This document shows positions 9,298 to 20,421 of a stretch of 25,773 nt of DNA, piece after piece. Position 1 is the stretch's first letter; each line of letters starts with the position of its first letter. The notes under the pieces are model-generated. The model searched no databases. It had not been told where the DNA came from and worked only from the letters and a program-made list of their open reading frames with translations. A program made the translations under genes and the position numbers. Source of the DNA: Byssothecium circinans (taxonomy: Eukaryota > Ascomycota > Dothideomycetes > Pleosporales > Massarinaceae); assembly GCA_010015675.1 (NCBI GenBank), contig ML977002.1, positions 88,746-114,518 of the forward strand, written 5' to 3'.

Positions 9298-10069
9298 TGT
9301 AAAATAGTAAGCTTAATAGCTTATATAATAAGCTAAGATATTTTTATATTATAATTTAGGCTTTTCTCTATAACACATTAAATTTTAGTATAAATTGGTT
9401 GACTAGTTATTTTACTATAACAAGTTAAAAATAACAACCTTTTGATTTCTAGTACTTTGGTACAACTGCTTTATACTAGGTACTTAGTAATCATAAAAAT
9501 GACACTATATTCTTGATAGTATATTTTAGTGTATATTACACTTATTTAGAAGAATTTTTATTTTTCTATTAGTTTTTAGTTTATATAGAGGCTAAGTACC
9601 TCTACTTTGTACCTAAGTACTTACTAAACTATTTCTAATTAGTAAGATACTTATTTAATGTATATACTTATTTTAGGCTAAATATAGCCTAATACTAATA
9701 TAGCTAGTATTAGACTAGCTATTATTAGTTAGTTAGTTCTAGAGCTTTCTATTTAATTTCAAATTAATTTAGATTTCAAATCAAGGATCGTAGATCATTA
9801 GGTAATAGATCTCGATCTATAGTATAGGAAATACTTAGGGCTAGTATAGGATATACTTAGGACTAAATATATATAAATAAGTGTAGTAGGCCTACTTAAA
9901 ATCAATCACTTTAGCTATTACTTTCTACTTACTACCTACTATACTACTAGCCTCTTCTACTGCTAGCAGCTTTATGTAAGAGCTATCTTTATACAGCTTT
10001 TATATTTTTATATTTAAATAACTTCTATTGTTATTTAAATACCTTTTAAATCTCTCTTGCTTTTTTACA
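9298..10069. mobile_element. 772-bp solo LTR with 5-bp duplication TAAAT
   Basis: The insertion interrupts MITE copy 2 at a point where copies 1 and 3 are continuous. It starts TGTAAAA and ends TTTTACA, a 7-bp inverted terminus with canonical TG...CA, and is flanked by TAAAT at 9293-9297 and 10070-10074. No pol sequence is inside, so it is a solo LTR left by LTR-LTR recombination, orientation unknown. A TATA-like run TATATATAAAT lies near 9867 and could be its promoter if it reads forward. The base composition is less TA-saturated than its host. It does not match the gypsy LTRs at 13989 and 24549. Confidence 0.8.
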
Positions 10070-10132
10070 TAAATAAATTATAATAACTTTAGAGCTAGTT
10101 TATATATATAATACACCTATTAGTACTAAAAT

Positions 10133-10562
10133 TATAGCGTGCAGCTTAGACCTATTAGAGAATTAGCGTAGAGAGGGTAGAGATTCCGAAAATTAGAAAT
10201 ATATAATTAAATATTTTATCTAGGTAGATATTCTTACTTTTTTTCTTTTAATAAACTTTATATATATATACATAAAAGTAATATAAATAGTTAGCTGCTA
10301 GATAACAGCTTATATAAGCTATAATATAAGGCAGTGTCTAATTTTTCTTAAAATCTACATTTCCTAAGCTAGATCTTTTAGTATTAGAGGTATTTACTTA
10401 CTTTAAACTTATATATAGCTTTATTTAGTATATATTATCTTCCTCTTAAAAAGAAAGTAAGGATATCTAGTATATACAACTTTATTTAAAGGGTTTACTA
10501 ATTTTTCTTACCCTCTATATTCTACCTTCTATAATAGCATTACATCTAGGCTGCACGCTATA
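10133..10562 (-). repeat. Internal inverted-repeat module in MITE copy 2
   Basis: Same module as 4618-5045, in the opposite orientation, bounded by TATAGCGTGCAGC and its inverse GCTGCACGCTATA. Confidence 0.7.
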
Positions 10563-10908
10563 ATAAGTTAATAGCTATTAACTAATAACGTAAAGCACCA
10601 CCAAGACGGCCACACCACCGAGACGGCCACTTTTGCTTGGCATCGAAAACCAAAGAGTATTATCTTAATAATAAAGCTAAACCTTAATATTTTCTTTTGA
10701 AATTTTAAACCTAGATAGATATATATATAATCTAATAGTTATTAAACTCTTATAGCCTTAGCTTACGTAATAAAATAGTTATTAACCTATAAAGTATTAG
10801 TAGCTAAAACCTACCTTATACTATAGATATATAGCTAAACGTTAGTAATAAACTATATAACTTTAAGGACTTACTTATTAGTATATTAGTTAGTTGCTAT
10901 TAAGTTAT

Positions 10909-11335
10909 TATAGCGTGCATCCTAGGTTTAATGCTATAATAGTAGGTGTAAGGTAGGGGGTAAGAAAAATTAGAAAACCTTCTAAATAAAGTTATATATA
11001 TTAGATATCTCTACTTTCTTCTTAGGAGGGAGATAATATATGCTAAATAAAGCTATATATAAGTTTAGAGTAAGTAAATACCTATAAAACTAAAGATCTA
11101 GCTTAGGAAGTATAGGTTTTTAGAAAATTTAGACACTGCCTTATTATAAAGCTTATATAATCTATTCTCTAGTAGCTAACTATTTATATTACTACTATAT
11201 ACGTATCTAAGGTTTATTAAAAGAACGGAAGTAAGAATATCTAGCTAGATAAAATATTTAATTATATTTTTCTAATTTTAGGAATCTCTACCCTCCCTAC
11301 GTTAATTCTCTAATAGGTCTAGGCTGCACGCTATA
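10909..11335 (+). repeat. Internal inverted-repeat module in MITE copy 3
   Basis: Starts TATAGCGTGCATCCTAG and ends CTAGGCTGCACGCTATA; equivalent to 4618-5045. Confidence 0.7.
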
Positions 11336-11618
11336 ATTTTAGTGCTAATAGGTGTATTATATATATATATAAACTAGCTCTAAAGTTATTATAGCTTATT
11401 TAGCTAGTTTAGTAGGTATTTATACGCTATATACTAAAAGTAGCCTAGTATTCTCTATACCTATATAGCTTACTAAGCTATTAGAAATCCTAGAATATTT
11501 TTTTATAATCCTTTTAATCTACATTATATATATCTATATTTAAAATTTCAGCTTAATAGCTCTTATATTTAAATTGTTATTAAGATAATACAGTTTGATT
11601 TTCCTTGCCAAGCAAAAG

Positions 11619-11686
11619 TGGCCGTCTCGGTGGTGTGGCCGTCTCAGTAGTGTGGCCGTCTTAGTGGTATAGCTATCTCAGTGGTG
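11619..11686. repeat. Four 17-bp sub-terminal units at the right end of MITE copy 3
   Basis: Four tandem units of the form GGCCGTCTCGGTGGTGT. The inner units are intact; the outer units carry G-to-A/C-to-T type changes (GGCCGTCTTAGTGGTAT, AGCTATCTCAGTGGTGC). The opposite end of the element has two units. Confidence 0.8.
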
Positions 11687-11996
11687 CTTTACGTTATACT
11701 AATAAGTAAGTCTTAAAAGTTATATAGTATAATACTAAGGTTTAGGTATTAATCTATAGTATAAGGTAGATTTTAGGTACTAATACTTTATAGGTTAATA
11801 ACTATTTTATTATATAAGCTATAGCTATAAGAATTTAATATCTACTAGAATATATATATATATCTATCTAGGTTTAAAATTTCAAAAGAAAATATTAAGG
11901 TTTAGCTTTTTTATTAAGACAATATAGTTTGATTTTCCTTGCTAAGAATAAGTAGCCGTTTTAATAGTATGACTATCTTAATAGTGCTTTATGTTA

Positions 11997-12326
11997 TATA
12001 AGGTTCTTAAGATCTAGTTATATAAGTATTCTTCTTAAGTCCTTATTATTATAGTTATCTAGCTCTTTACTAGATTTTACTATAATCTATAGTATAAAGT
12101 CTAACCTTAATAGCTCTTATTATTTATTCTAAGGAAAAACTCTTTTTAGTTAAAAACCTTAGTCTTTAGTATTTAATTATAGTATATAAGGCTTAATAGC
12201 TCTTATTACTATCTAAGAAAAAACTATCTTAGATAAAAAATCTTAGGATATTTAAAGAGAAAGCATTTTAGTAAAAAACTCTTTTATCTAGAAGGTTATT
12301 CTCTAGCTTTATAGTATATATTCCTT
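11997..12326 (-). other. Copia 3' non-coding tail (proximal part)
   Basis: About 330 bases between MITE copy 2 and the end of copia pol. No coding frame is visible. It holds several imperfect copies of a purine/T-rich motif (AAGGAAAAACTC...TTAAAAACCTTAG near 12134, AAGAAAAAACTATC near 12211, AAAGAGAAAGC near 12256). The tail of the copia element continues at 8891-9035. Confidence 0.5.
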
Positions 12327-13984
12327 TTAGCTTTTACTTATATTTATAAGTTTTATTACTTTTATAAAGCTAATAGTATTTAAGCTTTTAGTAAATATAT
12401 TAGCAAGCTAATCTTTTATATTTATATAGTCTGAATTAATAATACCTTCTAATACTTTTTCTCTAATGTAGTAATATTGTATATTAATATATTTAGATTT
12501 AGAATAGTACTCTAGGTTTTTAGCTAAGTTAATAGTAGGCTAATTATTATAGAATAAATACTGTTCTTTACTATCTTTAATATTTAAACTTTTAAATATA
12601 TTTATTAAATAAATATATTCTTTTATAGCTTCTTTTAAAGCTATATATTTAGTCTTATAGCTAGATAGAGCTATACTCTTTTACAATTTACTAGACTAAC
12701 TAATAAGAGTATTATTTATAGTAAATATAAATCTTATAGTAGATTTTCTATCTACTAGATTACCCTCTTAATCTATATCTATATAGCCCTTTAAGCTAAA
12801 TATAGATTTAAGATTATTATTATTAGCTTTAAATACTAGTTTATAATCTACCTTATCTATTAAATACTTCTAGATTCTTTCTAGAGTAGTATAATAAGAT
12901 TTATTAAGATTAGATATAAATCTAGCATAGTTATTAACTATAAAGCCTATATTAGGTCTAGTCTTAGTTGCTAGATATATTAAACTACTAACTTATTATT
13001 AATAATAATTAATATTATTAGTATTAGCTTCTTCTAGATTTTTAGATAACTTTAGCCTAGGCTTACTAAGTAAAGTAACTAGATTTAGTTTATTCTTTTT
13101 ATACTTTTCTAGTATATTTACTTTAGCTTAAAGTTATAGATTTATTTAATCTGTCTCTACTTATTTCTATACCTAAAAAGTAGGAAGCTTCTCTTAAATT
13201 TTCTAGATCTAGTTCTAAGTCTTTAAGCTTATTTTTTAACTTATTAATTTCTAATAAGCTAGGGCCTATTACTAGAATATTATTAATATATACTATTAGA
13301 AGTATATTTAGGATAGTATTTATAAATACTCCTTGTTCTAGTATAATAGGATTAAATCCTACTTCCTTTAGCTTTTTAGCTAAGTAGTTATACTATAGTC
13401 TAAGGGATTGTTTTAATCTATATAAGGCCTTTTTAAGTTTACAAACTTTACTTTTAGATATAGTATTTATATCTTTTAGTTGTTTACTAAACTCTTCTAT
13501 AGTAAATATACTATTAAACTTAAAATTAGAGTTATTATAGCCTATAGGCTATTTAACATAGATTTCTTTATCTATTTTAGTATATAAAAATACGTTTTTA
13601 AAATCCTATTGTATAATTTTATAGTTATTATAGCTAGCTAAATATAGAACTATTTTAATAACTTCTAATCTAGTAGTATTAGCAAAGGTTTCTAGAAAAT
13701 TTAGGCTATATTCTTAGCTAAAACCTTTTACTACTTATCTAGCTTTATATTTAATGACTTCTTTTAGCTAATTTGTTTTAATTTTATATACTAATCTACC
13801 TTTTAAAGCTTTTTTATCCTTAGGTAATTAACAATTTCCTAAGTATTTTATTTAATAAGAGAATTAAATTTACTAGCTATAGCTAGTATCTAATTATTCT
13901 TATCTTTATTTAGAATAGCTTCTTTAAAAGTAGTAGGTTTATTATTAAAATAAGTAGTAGATAGAACTAAGTCTATACTATCTA
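12327..13984 (-). pseudogene. Ty1/copia pol pseudogene: reverse transcriptase and RNase H
   Basis: On the minus strand the copia reverse transcriptase starts at about 13980 (STTYFNNKPTTFKEAI), followed by LYRLKQSLR and the catalytic block VYINNILVIGP at about 13262-13293, where the family has YVDD: both Asp became Asn (13279-13284) by G-to-A. RNase H follows, with GYIDID*EG...DRKST at about 12785-12730 (family GY.DADWAGD..DRKST) and *SSKL, then ANIFTKSL before the inferred stop at 12327-12329. Gln and Trp codons are mostly TAA/TAG. The upstream part of the polyprotein lies at 24776-25617, separated by a gypsy insertion; the frame continues across the junction. Confidence 0.9.
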
Positions 13985-13988
13985 CTAT

Positions 13989-14211
13989 TATGCCGTGGCA
14001 TAGAGTGACTAATAGCTCAACCTATAGTCATGGGGTTAGGTTAGTATATAGTAGCTAGTTTCAACACCTACTAGAGGGGATAGAATGTTCACTACTACTC
14101 TTTAATTAGTATAGAAAAGAATATAATTACTTTAGCTACTAAATACGTTTTCCCTCTATGAGTATTCTATACCATAAGCTGAATTAGAGTTGTGTAAGCT
14201 ACGCTAGCTTA
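13989..14211 (+). repeat. 5' LTR of the gypsy element (223 bp)
   Basis: Starts TATGCCGTGGCATAGAG, a decayed TG start, and ends GCTAGCTTA, a decayed CA end. It aligns without gaps with 24549-24771. Differences are almost all C/T or G/A transitions, with only two transversions noticed near the end, in keeping with RIP after insertion. I cannot identify a primer-binding site after 14211. Confidence 0.88.
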
Positions 14212-14978
14212 TTTAGAGGTCATGCCTGGGCTCATATCTATGATACGTCATAGAGATGGCTACGTTTGCTTAGATTATGATAGTAGCCACTCGCTATAGC
14301 TAAAAAGAGTTTAGCAAGCAATAGTTACTAAAAGAATAAGAGATATATGGTACTAGGAGTATCTATATAAGGCATCGCACTAAAGCTAGAGAGTAGAAAT
14401 ATCACGATGTTTAGCATTAATAACTAGAGGGGATGCTTACGCTGGGCCTAATTTTTATAATAAGAAAGTTTACCGCTTCTAGCCCTAAGAGCCCCCTTAG
14501 TAAATAAGGATTTAGAATCTAACACTAAGCTACATAGGAGCCTACAATCACGCTAACGTAATAGAAACTAACTTTAGTACAAAGCTAGGGAGTAGTACTA
14601 CTAGAGAGCAACTAATACGTAAAGCTAGGGAGTAGCGTACGTGTGTAAAGCTAGGGAGCAGCACACAACCATAGTATAGCTAGGGAGCAGCTATAGGAGA
14701 GTAGCTAATAGTCTTAGTAACCTTTAGCTAATCTTAAAACTATGCTAAGGAGTAACTAACCTACTTTATGCAAGGCTAGGGAGCAGTATAAAACTACGGC
14801 ATAGCTAGAGAGTAGCTATAGAAGGTAGCTAATTATTTTAGTAACTTTTAACTACCTAAAAAACTATTTAAGAACTATATAAACTAGCACTTATAGCTAG
14901 GGAGCATTAAGCGTGACGTCTATGTTAGATTAAAAATTAGATAATAAATTAATAGGATATATACTATAAACTAGAAGG
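14212..14978 (+). other. Gypsy 5' leader with a repeated GCTAGGGAGYAGC motif
   Basis: Untranslated leader between the 5' LTR and the first frame. The motif GCTAGGGAG(C/T)AGC or a one- to two-base variant occurs about eight times, near 14382, 14583, 14622, 14649, 14680, 14743, 14774, 14804 and 14896, at irregular spacing of roughly 26-60 bases in the main cluster. Such clustered leader motifs could be packaging, dimerisation or translation signals; no function is shown here. Confidence 0.6.
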
Positions 14979-17900
14979 ATGTTAGAGGCATGCCCCTATC
15001 TAGCACTTATTAAGCTAAAGCCCCTATGGAGCTATCTTGATATCTTTGAGGGGCATAATATATTAGAATAGCTAGAGGCGTACAACCATATAGCTTAGAA
15101 CGCAGCGTAGATGGATAGGAATAGGCTGTAGATATTACTAGATTAGTGTTTAACGAAGATTAGGAAGATAGTAATGTAGTTTCCCTAATTTATAAAGAAT
15201 AACTAGGAAGGTATCTAGAGCGAAATAAAGGATAACTAGGAAAACATAGATATAGGGCGACGCCATAGTACTTACGCGTACCTTAAAACCTACATTAATA
15301 AATACGCGAAATACCTGCTACCTATTATAGAGTACTACACTAACATATCTATCTACCTCACTAATTATATTGCTGCTAGCTAGGTTATAGAATAGGAGAA
15401 AGGGTAGTATTACTTTTAAGGCCTTAGCTAGTAGGATAAGGAAATAGTAATGTTCTACATGCTAGAATCTAGCTAGCTAAAAGGAGAGACCATTAACACC
15501 TATAATATAGATAAAATTCATAAATATGTAAAGAGCATAGCAAAGCAGCGTGTTAGCTTCTATAAGCACTAAGAAAAGGAGAGTATTATTAAAGCACAGC
15601 AGCTTAAGAACATAGTTAAGGAGGAGGTAGCCTACTAGCCTCTCGCGCACTAAGAGCTAATACGCCGTGATGAGCCGTCTTCATTAAAGCTAAAAAAGCT
15701 ATAATCCTTAGAGGTTAACCTAGACTTAAAACATTTAGTTAACTAATTTAAGGGCCTAAATCTAGACGCTGCCTTAGTCTTCTAGCTTGCTAACTAAAGC
15801 TACGTTAAGCTATATCTTTAGGATCCTAAGAACTACGCCTACTTCTTAACTTATCTTATTAGTCCTTATCATTAGTAAGAAAGGTTAAGCTAGCAAAATC
15901 GCCCGCTATAGATAAATTAGAGGAACGACGGGTCATAGTCTATATAGAAGTAGGGCGACGATTAGCCTTAGTAAGCTTTATAGTGTTTTAGCTATAAGAG
16001 CACTAATCACGCTATTAAGGATTATATAGACCTGCTAGATATTTGCATGCATAGCTAGGCTTATGAAGTAGTTAAAGATAATAACTAATACTAGTACTAC
16101 GGCCTACGCGATTCAGGATTTAGTTAGGTTAAAGGGGGACCTATAAGGCATAGTATCACATAGTAGCTAAAGAATGCTATTTCTATTAAGTTTAGAGTCT
16201 TAATAGATGCTATTAAGTAATCCTTCCATGAGGTATGCAAAGACTAGGCTGCGCGGCTACCTAAGAAGAGTAACTTCGTTAAAGTCATAAACGTAGATAC
16301 TAGCTAGACGTAGGATAACGTAAAAATACTAATAACTAATTAAGATAAGTAATTCTTCTATCTAGTTAAGGAAGTCTTTAACTTTAACCTAATAGATAGA
16401 AACTACATTATTCTTTAACCATGATATAAGGCGTCGCCCGCCTAGTGGCTAGCACCTAGAAATAAAGCTAGGTAGGCTCCTTTAGGCTCTACCCCGCAAA
16501 CTTAAGTTAAAAGATATAAGTAACAAGAGCAGCATTAGCGCGCTAAGTGAGAAAGGGACCTGTTAATTAACTAAATCTAGCGTAGAATTAACTCTAACTT
16601 ACTAGAAACTATCTAGCTATTTAAAGATAAAAGCTAACAGAATTCTCCTTTCAACTATACGAACCTACCTTACATTACTAAAAGAGGAGTGCAGTTTATA
16701 GTAACTAATAAGGAATCTATTAAGAATGCTGTTAACATAACTACTAACTAGACCCTTATTACCGCGCTAACCTAAGAAGTTAAGGGCCTTACTATTAGAA
16801 ACCTTCTTACTTACCCTACTTTTAAAAAGCCTCTTTAGGAGCTACTATAGAAAAGAGCTTCTAAAGATGCTACTAAACTACACACATAGGCTAGAGTCAC
16901 TAAAATGAACATGGTTAAAACTTTCTTAAATATAACTATATATAATAGTCGCTATAGTAATAACTCTAAATTTCTTCTCTAATTAGACGCTACTAGGTGC
17001 ACCTAGCAGCCTTTTATTAGATAAGATATAACTAATATTACCTTAGCGACTACTACTAAGCCTACTATAGGATGTAACGTAATTACGTACTACAGCTTAA
17101 ATTCATTAAGGGCTACCTAAATTAATGGGACTAGTAACCTATATAATAAAAACTAGGACTAACTAACTAAGGATAACTACTGCTAGCATGACAAAGATAG
17201 TAGTTACGTTATTACGTTAAATAAGCTACTATAGGTGTAGGCTACTATTAATAGTAATTAAGTTAGGTGTCTTATTAACACTAGGTTAATAATTAACCTA
17301 ATAAGAGAATTAGCTGTAAATACCTTGCAACTTCTATATAAGGTTAGAGACGGGTCTAATAGTCTAATTATAGCTAATGGCTAATAAACTATGTTTATAG
17401 GTACTACATTTAACGTCCCTATAACTATTAGCTTAGTAATGATGCTTACCTATTTCTAGCTTATTAAATACTTAAGTAGATCTGTTATCCTTAGGGTCCT
17501 TTAGTATGCTTTAACTTAGATGTCCCTCTAGTTTAACACTATAGGAAGAATTATCTACTAGATTATTTCCTTAAAAGGAGACCATAATATTATATTTATA
17601 GCTACCTAGCTAACTAGTTTAGCTCCCTACTATTAAATGCAGCTGCTAGCTAGTACAGCAATTATTAGGCTAGTGAAAAGAGAGGGCCGCGCTTTAGTAA
17701 ATAAACTTATAGAGTGAATAGGCTACCTATCATGCAATATAGTGCATTTAAATAAGCCTAAAATCCTAGCGCTAAATTTTCACCTAAGCCTTCTAGCCTA
17801 GCTAGACTAGAAAGACCTTAGGGAATAGGCATAGATTACTAGTGGGATAAATGGTAGCAATCTTAAAAGCGCTATATTAGCTATCACTAAATATAATAAG

Positions 17901-18245
17901 CTAATGGGCAAAACAGACGCTAATAATAAGGATAAGGCCTATGAGCTTCTTACCTCTAGCCTATAGTGACAATTACAGCGCGCCTTATAGAGCATGGAAT
18001 CATCAGTAATAACACTTAAATTAGTGCTATGATAAGAAAGGCACTTTGAAACGCCTTATAATATGCACTATTCTAAGGTAAATACTATGTATAAGCAAGT
18101 AAGGGTGAAGGTTTAGCCTATTAATAAACCACGACCATCTTAGCCTATAGAGTTTAGGGATCCCTTTTAGAAGAAAACTGTAATCAAAGCACAGCTGCTA
18201 TGTGATAGCCTTCGCGGGCTAGATATCAGGCCATACGACCATTTA
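14979..18245 (+). pseudogene. Gypsy gag-protease pseudogene
   Basis: From ATG at 14979 one frame runs to about 18245 (about 1,089 codons) interrupted almost only by TAA/TAG at expected Gln/Trp sites. The N-terminal ~600 codons have a charged, helical gag-like character (LEAYNHIA, YLKTYINKYAKYL, KSIAKQRVSFYKH). A retropepsin-like region starts near 17240: CLINTRLIINLI (17268 on) where gypsy proteases have (L/F)IDTGS..N(L/V)I; the catalytic Asp (codon 767, 17277-17279) became Asn. A linker with VNTMYK, KPRPSQPIEFRDPF and SLRGLDIRPYD follows, of the kind that normally precedes reverse transcriptase. I see no clear CCHC zinc knuckle. Gag assignment rests on position and composition, protease on the motif. 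Confidence 0.75.
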
Positions 18246-18315
18246 TTTAAAAAGTGACATTTACCTTTTCCTAGAGGAACCCAGCCTACGATAAGAATAG
18301 GAATAGTAATAGGAA

Positions 18316-20421
18316 GACGCTTAGCAAATAGCCATGATTATACTTAAGGAAGCCATCACTATAGCCCTAGCCCTAGTTAGCCTTAACTATAAAGGTAGGG
18401 AGGTTTACCTTCGTATTAACGCATTAGGTAAAGGTAGTAGGGCGTTGATAGAGCAAGTAGACGCTAATAATAAGTAATACCTAATTTAATTTAAAAGCGT
18501 GCTCTAGTTAATTAATGAAGCTAAATAGGATTCTATAAAATTAGAATGCCACGCTATTCTCTAGGCACTAAAAAAGTTTAGAATCTAGCTCTATGGGATT
18601 TATTTTACTATTAACACAGATGCTAAAACGCTTATTACCTAGCTTAACCGCGCGTTAACTAACCTTCTAGGATCTCTCATGAATTACTAGCTAGGTGTGA
18701 TTATAATGTAGGATTTCACCATTATACATAAGCTAGGCAAGAAGAATGTCATCCCTGATGCGCTGTCCTAATACCTAAAGCTAGAGGATTAGGAACTACC
18801 AAAGGAAACCTAGGATAATATTAAGGAATTCATTAACTAGACGCTATATGAAATAATTAAGACAACCTAATCAGCTAGCTAAAATGCAGCCTTCTAATTA
18901 AACGCGGTTTTAACCTTTATAAGCCTTACTAAGGTAAACTATACTAAGGTAAACCACACTAAGGATATTAGCTAGGTGTTAGATGACACGTATAGCGTTG
19001 AATCTAACCATATTATAAGGTTCCTCCTGTGAGAGGAAACACCTAAGAGAGCTTCCTAGAAAGAGCTTAGAGCCTAGAAGAAACACGCTCTTACATTCTA
19101 CACGTTAGATAGAATCCTATTTAAGAAGACTTTAAGAAACGTAAACTTGAAATAAGTCGTTGATAATCTAGACATCTAGGCCGTAATTATTATTGCTATC
19201 CATGAGTAGATTAGTTATAGAAGGGCGAATAGGGTTGCCTTAGTAGTGGCTTTAAGATACTAGTAGAAAAGCATTTAGGCATGCGTAATCTAGTTTATCT
19301 AGCCCTGCGACTAATACTAGAGAAAAGCCTACTATTAGAAACGTAACGCCCTTTATTTAATATTTACTATCATCCTTTAGGATTAGGTTAGCCTTAATGT
19401 AGTCTATATGCTGAATGTTAGAGGATTTAAATACCTAGTAGTTATAAGAGAGTAAATGACTAAGTAGCTAGAAGCGCAGGCTCTTAGAAAGAATAACGCT
19501 AAATTAGTCGTAAAGTTTATCTATAAGGACCTTATTTGCAGGTGGTCTATAGTTAAACGCATTAATATTAATAGTAGGCTAGAAAATAAGAACGTTATTA
19601 TTGCTCTTATAAAACTCTATCACATTCGTAGAGTGCAGGCGTTAGGGTATAATTCTTAGGGCATAGGCTTTATTAAAGGAGGGCATAAAGTTATCATTAA
19701 CGCGCTCATGAAACTAAAAGGCATATAGGTTAATAACCTTCTTACTGTCCTTCTAGTAGACTAGGTCTTAGTTTATGAATTAATAAGCTATTCCTTAATG
19801 TAGCTTATTACTAGCTAGAACTTAACTCTACTAATTGAACTATTATTACTAACCTAGCAAACGCTGCCCTAGAATAAGATTCATACCCGTGATAAGCTTA
19901 TAGCGCTTCGCGCTATATAGCTTAATGTCCGTGACGCTAATATAGATGAAGTAGTGGCGAAAGTTAAGTGTCTTTACTAGCGTAAGAAAGAGTACTAGGA
20001 TGAATACTAGGACAGTATTACTAGCCGTGCTAAACGTTACTAGCTTATTCTGCTTAAGAGCATAAAGAAGGAAGTCTTAAAATTAATAGATTATAAACTA
20101 GCTAATAGGTAGTACGGCCTATTCTAAGTGCGTGACATTAGTAACTAAGACTAGTACTTTCTTTAAGAACTTAATAGTACTACCTTCTAGCACCTAGTCC
20201 TTAGCTATCGTATTCACCCCTACTATTCCCGCACCTAAGAATATATTAAAGCAATTAATTAAGGATTTATAAGACTATAGGACGAAGACACATAGTACTT
20301 AATATACTAATAGATAGACCTACTACTAGTAGAGGATTTTAGCAAAGAGTTAGTTAATAAAATAGAGGATAGTAACAAAGATGATCCTAATAATCTAGAC
20401 TCTAGGGAGGATAGCGCGTAA
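18316..20421 (+). pseudogene. Gypsy pol pseudogene: RNase H and integrase
   Basis: The frame is +1 relative to the upstream one. It opens with EDA*QIAMIILKEAI and LVSLNYKGREVYL, the N-terminal edge of a Ty3/gypsy RNase H, continues with DSIKLECHAIL, LYGIYFTINTDAKTLI and ends that domain with GKKNVIPDALS (about 18735-18770). Integrase follows: an HHCC zinc-binding remnant (HEQISY from 19201, CD*Y at 19306-19317, with His-to-Tyr and Cys-to-Tyr), then the catalytic residues, all lost: SLNVVYM (Asp to Asn, 19396-19398), INSRLEN (Asp to Asn, 19570-19572) and FIKGGHK (Glu to Lys, 19675-19677). A C-terminal part includes RYQ, LLKSIKKEVLK and RIHPYYSR. TAA at 20419-20421 may be the true stop or a decayed Gln. 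Confidence 0.85.

Larger units (their letters stand above)
10588..11694 (+). mobile_element. Complete 1,107-bp D-family MITE copy 3, nested in copy 2
   Basis: Tips ACGTAAAGCACCACC and the inverse are flanked by TA at 10586-10587 and 11695-11696. The terminal units have a different core from copy 1: CACCGAGACGGCCACAC rather than CACCGAACCGCCCACAC, and this variant is found at both ends. The left end has two units; the right end (11619-11686) has four, which accounts for most of the extra length over copy 1. The interior aligns with copy 1 throughout. The tips remain GC-rich whereas the host copy's tips are decayed. Confidence 0.88.
9036..11994 (-). mobile_element. D-family MITE copy 2, inverted, carrying two nested insertions
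   Basis: Its ends are ACGTAAAGCACTATT at 9036 (B-type) and the A-type end at 11994, with target TA at 9034-9035 and 11995-11996. Subtracting the solo LTR with one 5-bp duplication (777 bp) and the nested MITE with one TA (1,109 bp) leaves 1,073 bp, close to the 1,068 bp of copy 1. Its terminal units are heavily decayed (AAGATAGCTATAC for GAGACGGCCACAC), unlike the intact units of the copy nested inside it, which fits greater age. It lies in the 3' region of the copia element. Confidence 0.85.

Noticed and set aside
13984..13988. A firm 5-bp target duplication for the gypsy element
   Set aside because: ACTAT flanks both sides only if the final A of the 3' LTR is counted as target. Four bases (CTAT) with TG...CA ends is equally consistent, so the size is left open.
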